A stretch of 7,485 nucleotides of DNA from an uncultured Peptococcaceae bacterium. Its GTDB lineage: Bacteria > Bacillota > Peptococcia > Peptococcales > Peptococcaceae. Below the pieces are notes generated by a model that worked only from the letters and a program-made list of their open reading frames with translations, was not told the DNA's origin and made no database searches. A program made the translations under genes and the position numbers. How positions within the stretch are numbered: the first letter of the stretch is position 1; each line of letters opens with the position of its first letter. Location: NCBI GenBank assembly GCA_900556545.1, contig USPE01000089.1:1-7485 (forward strand). Direction: 5' to 3'. Shown here piece by piece: positions 6,824 to 7,485 of the stretch.

Positions 6824-7485
6824 TTATTTGTTATTTACATGATTAATCTCATCTTCTAATTCTTTCAATGCCATCATAACGGTTGTAAAATTCGGAATAT
6901 TCCCATAAAGCATTTCCTGCATTTGCGCATAATCCTTTTCCAACGCTTCCAAGCGATATTCTGGCACACACAATTTTAGCGTTCCAGACTTAGCGGCATC
7001 ATAATCTGCCCAATTTCTTGGATAAAATTTTTTCTTAAAGGATACTACTTTTTCTAACAAAGCAATATTCTGCAAAGCTAACTCTTTTACATTACTGTGC
7101 ATCATACAATACAAATCATAATAATGTCTGGAGTATCGCATTGGCATTAGAGACTGCTCGGGACGATTTGCTTCATGATGTAATATCGTTGCTTTTTCCC
7201 AAAAAGTTCTTTCCGGTTTCACTGTCATAATTTCAGTGACTGGCTTTTGAAATATTTTTGGATACTGTTCTGCCACATAGGATTGAATTGGAACAGAGCT
7301 GGCCGGACTCCATGCCGCAAGCGCACCAATCTCTAAACGAACCACCTGCAATATTGATGGATTAGAAAACAACTGAGGGTATCTAAAATTGATTGTTTGA
7401 GGGTCTTCTGCATCAATATATACATCTGCTTCAATATTGAAATACTCCGATAAATCTTTTTTCAAAGTTGGTAATAATATGTTTT
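6824..7485 (-). CDS. nucleotidyl transferase AbiEii/AbiGii toxin family protein, 5' end outside window
   Basis: The frame is open from the window edge (7485) to the TAA at 6826-6824. This gives about 220 residues, the C-terminal two thirds of a family that usually has roughly 270-330. Numbering from the leucine codon at 7465, visible signatures are VVRLEIGALAAWSP (41-54), VKPERTFWEKATILHHEANR (82-101) and RYSRHYYDLYCM (110-121). These match the conserved pertfwEK and sRHyyDlY segments of the AbiEii-like branch. The N-terminal nucleotidyltransferase GSxxxxxD motif must lie beyond the window. In known systems AbiEii is the toxin partner of an AbiEi-type antitoxin and acts in abortive phage infection or element maintenance. 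An antitoxin gene, if present, would be upstream, outside the window. The gene has its own terminator just downstream. The TTG at 7465 is not a credible start because the upstream codons continue the protein (ILLPT before the KKDLSEYF stretch). Confidence 0.8.
   Translation of the reverse strand, partial: NILLPTLKKDLSEYFNIEADVYIDAEDPQTINFRYPQLFSNPSILQVVRLEIGALAAWSPASSVPIQSYVAEQYPKIFQKPVTEIMTVKPERTFWEKATILHHEANRPEQSLMPMRYSRHYYDLYCMMHSNVKELALQNIALLEKVVSFKKKFYPRNWADYDAAKSGTLKLCVPEYRLEALEKDYAQMQEMLYGNIPNFTTVMMALKELEDEINHVNNK

Overview
The window is almost wholly coded on the minus strand. It looks like the mobilisation segment of an integrative and conjugative element (ICE) from a Bacillota bacterium, most likely gut Clostridia. 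This rests on three co-oriented, closely spaced genes whose products match families known from clostridial ICEs: a MobP3-type relaxase with a long Sel1-repeat tail, a Toprim/primase-like protein, and a VirD4-like coupling protein of the CD1115 type. No marker fixes the genus.

Layout in the direction of transcription (right to left): 7485-6824 is the 3' part of an AbiEii/AbiGii-type nucleotidyltransferase toxin gene, cut by the window edge. It ends in a strong hairpin terminator (6774-6813). Next is a complete DNA cytosine-5 methyltransferase (6754-5666) with no restriction endonuclease beside it in this window. About 80 nt further on is the relaxase (5584-2984, probably really starting about 10 codons upstream at a non-standard codon). 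It is followed after 18 nt by the primase-like gene (2965-2012) and after 22 nt by the coupling-protein gene (1989-235). The last 226 bases (226-1) encode an internal to C-terminal piece of an amino-acid permease that lacks its N-terminal two thirds. This is not what normally follows a coupling-protein gene, so a junction (rearrangement or assembly join) lies near 218-234.

In the expected transfer model, the relaxase nicks the origin of transfer and stays bound to the transferred strand. The coupling protein is the membrane ATPase that passes the relaxase-DNA complex to a type IV secretion channel, whose genes are not in this window. The primase-like protein may help convert the entering single strand to duplex. 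The methyltransferase and the AbiEii toxin look like cargo for protecting or retaining the element.

The points most worth a second look are: the relaxase's missing start codon with a conserved N-terminus encoded upstream; the ~216-bp tandem repeat encoding the Sel1 array; a long second-frame ORF inside the methyltransferase gene that reads like protein; the terminator immediately upstream of the methyltransferase; and the permease junction. I found no convincing entirely new system. The core is a recognisable conjugation module with unusual details. No stretch over 300 bases lacks a gene, and I saw no tRNA, rRNA, CRISPR array or insertion sequence.
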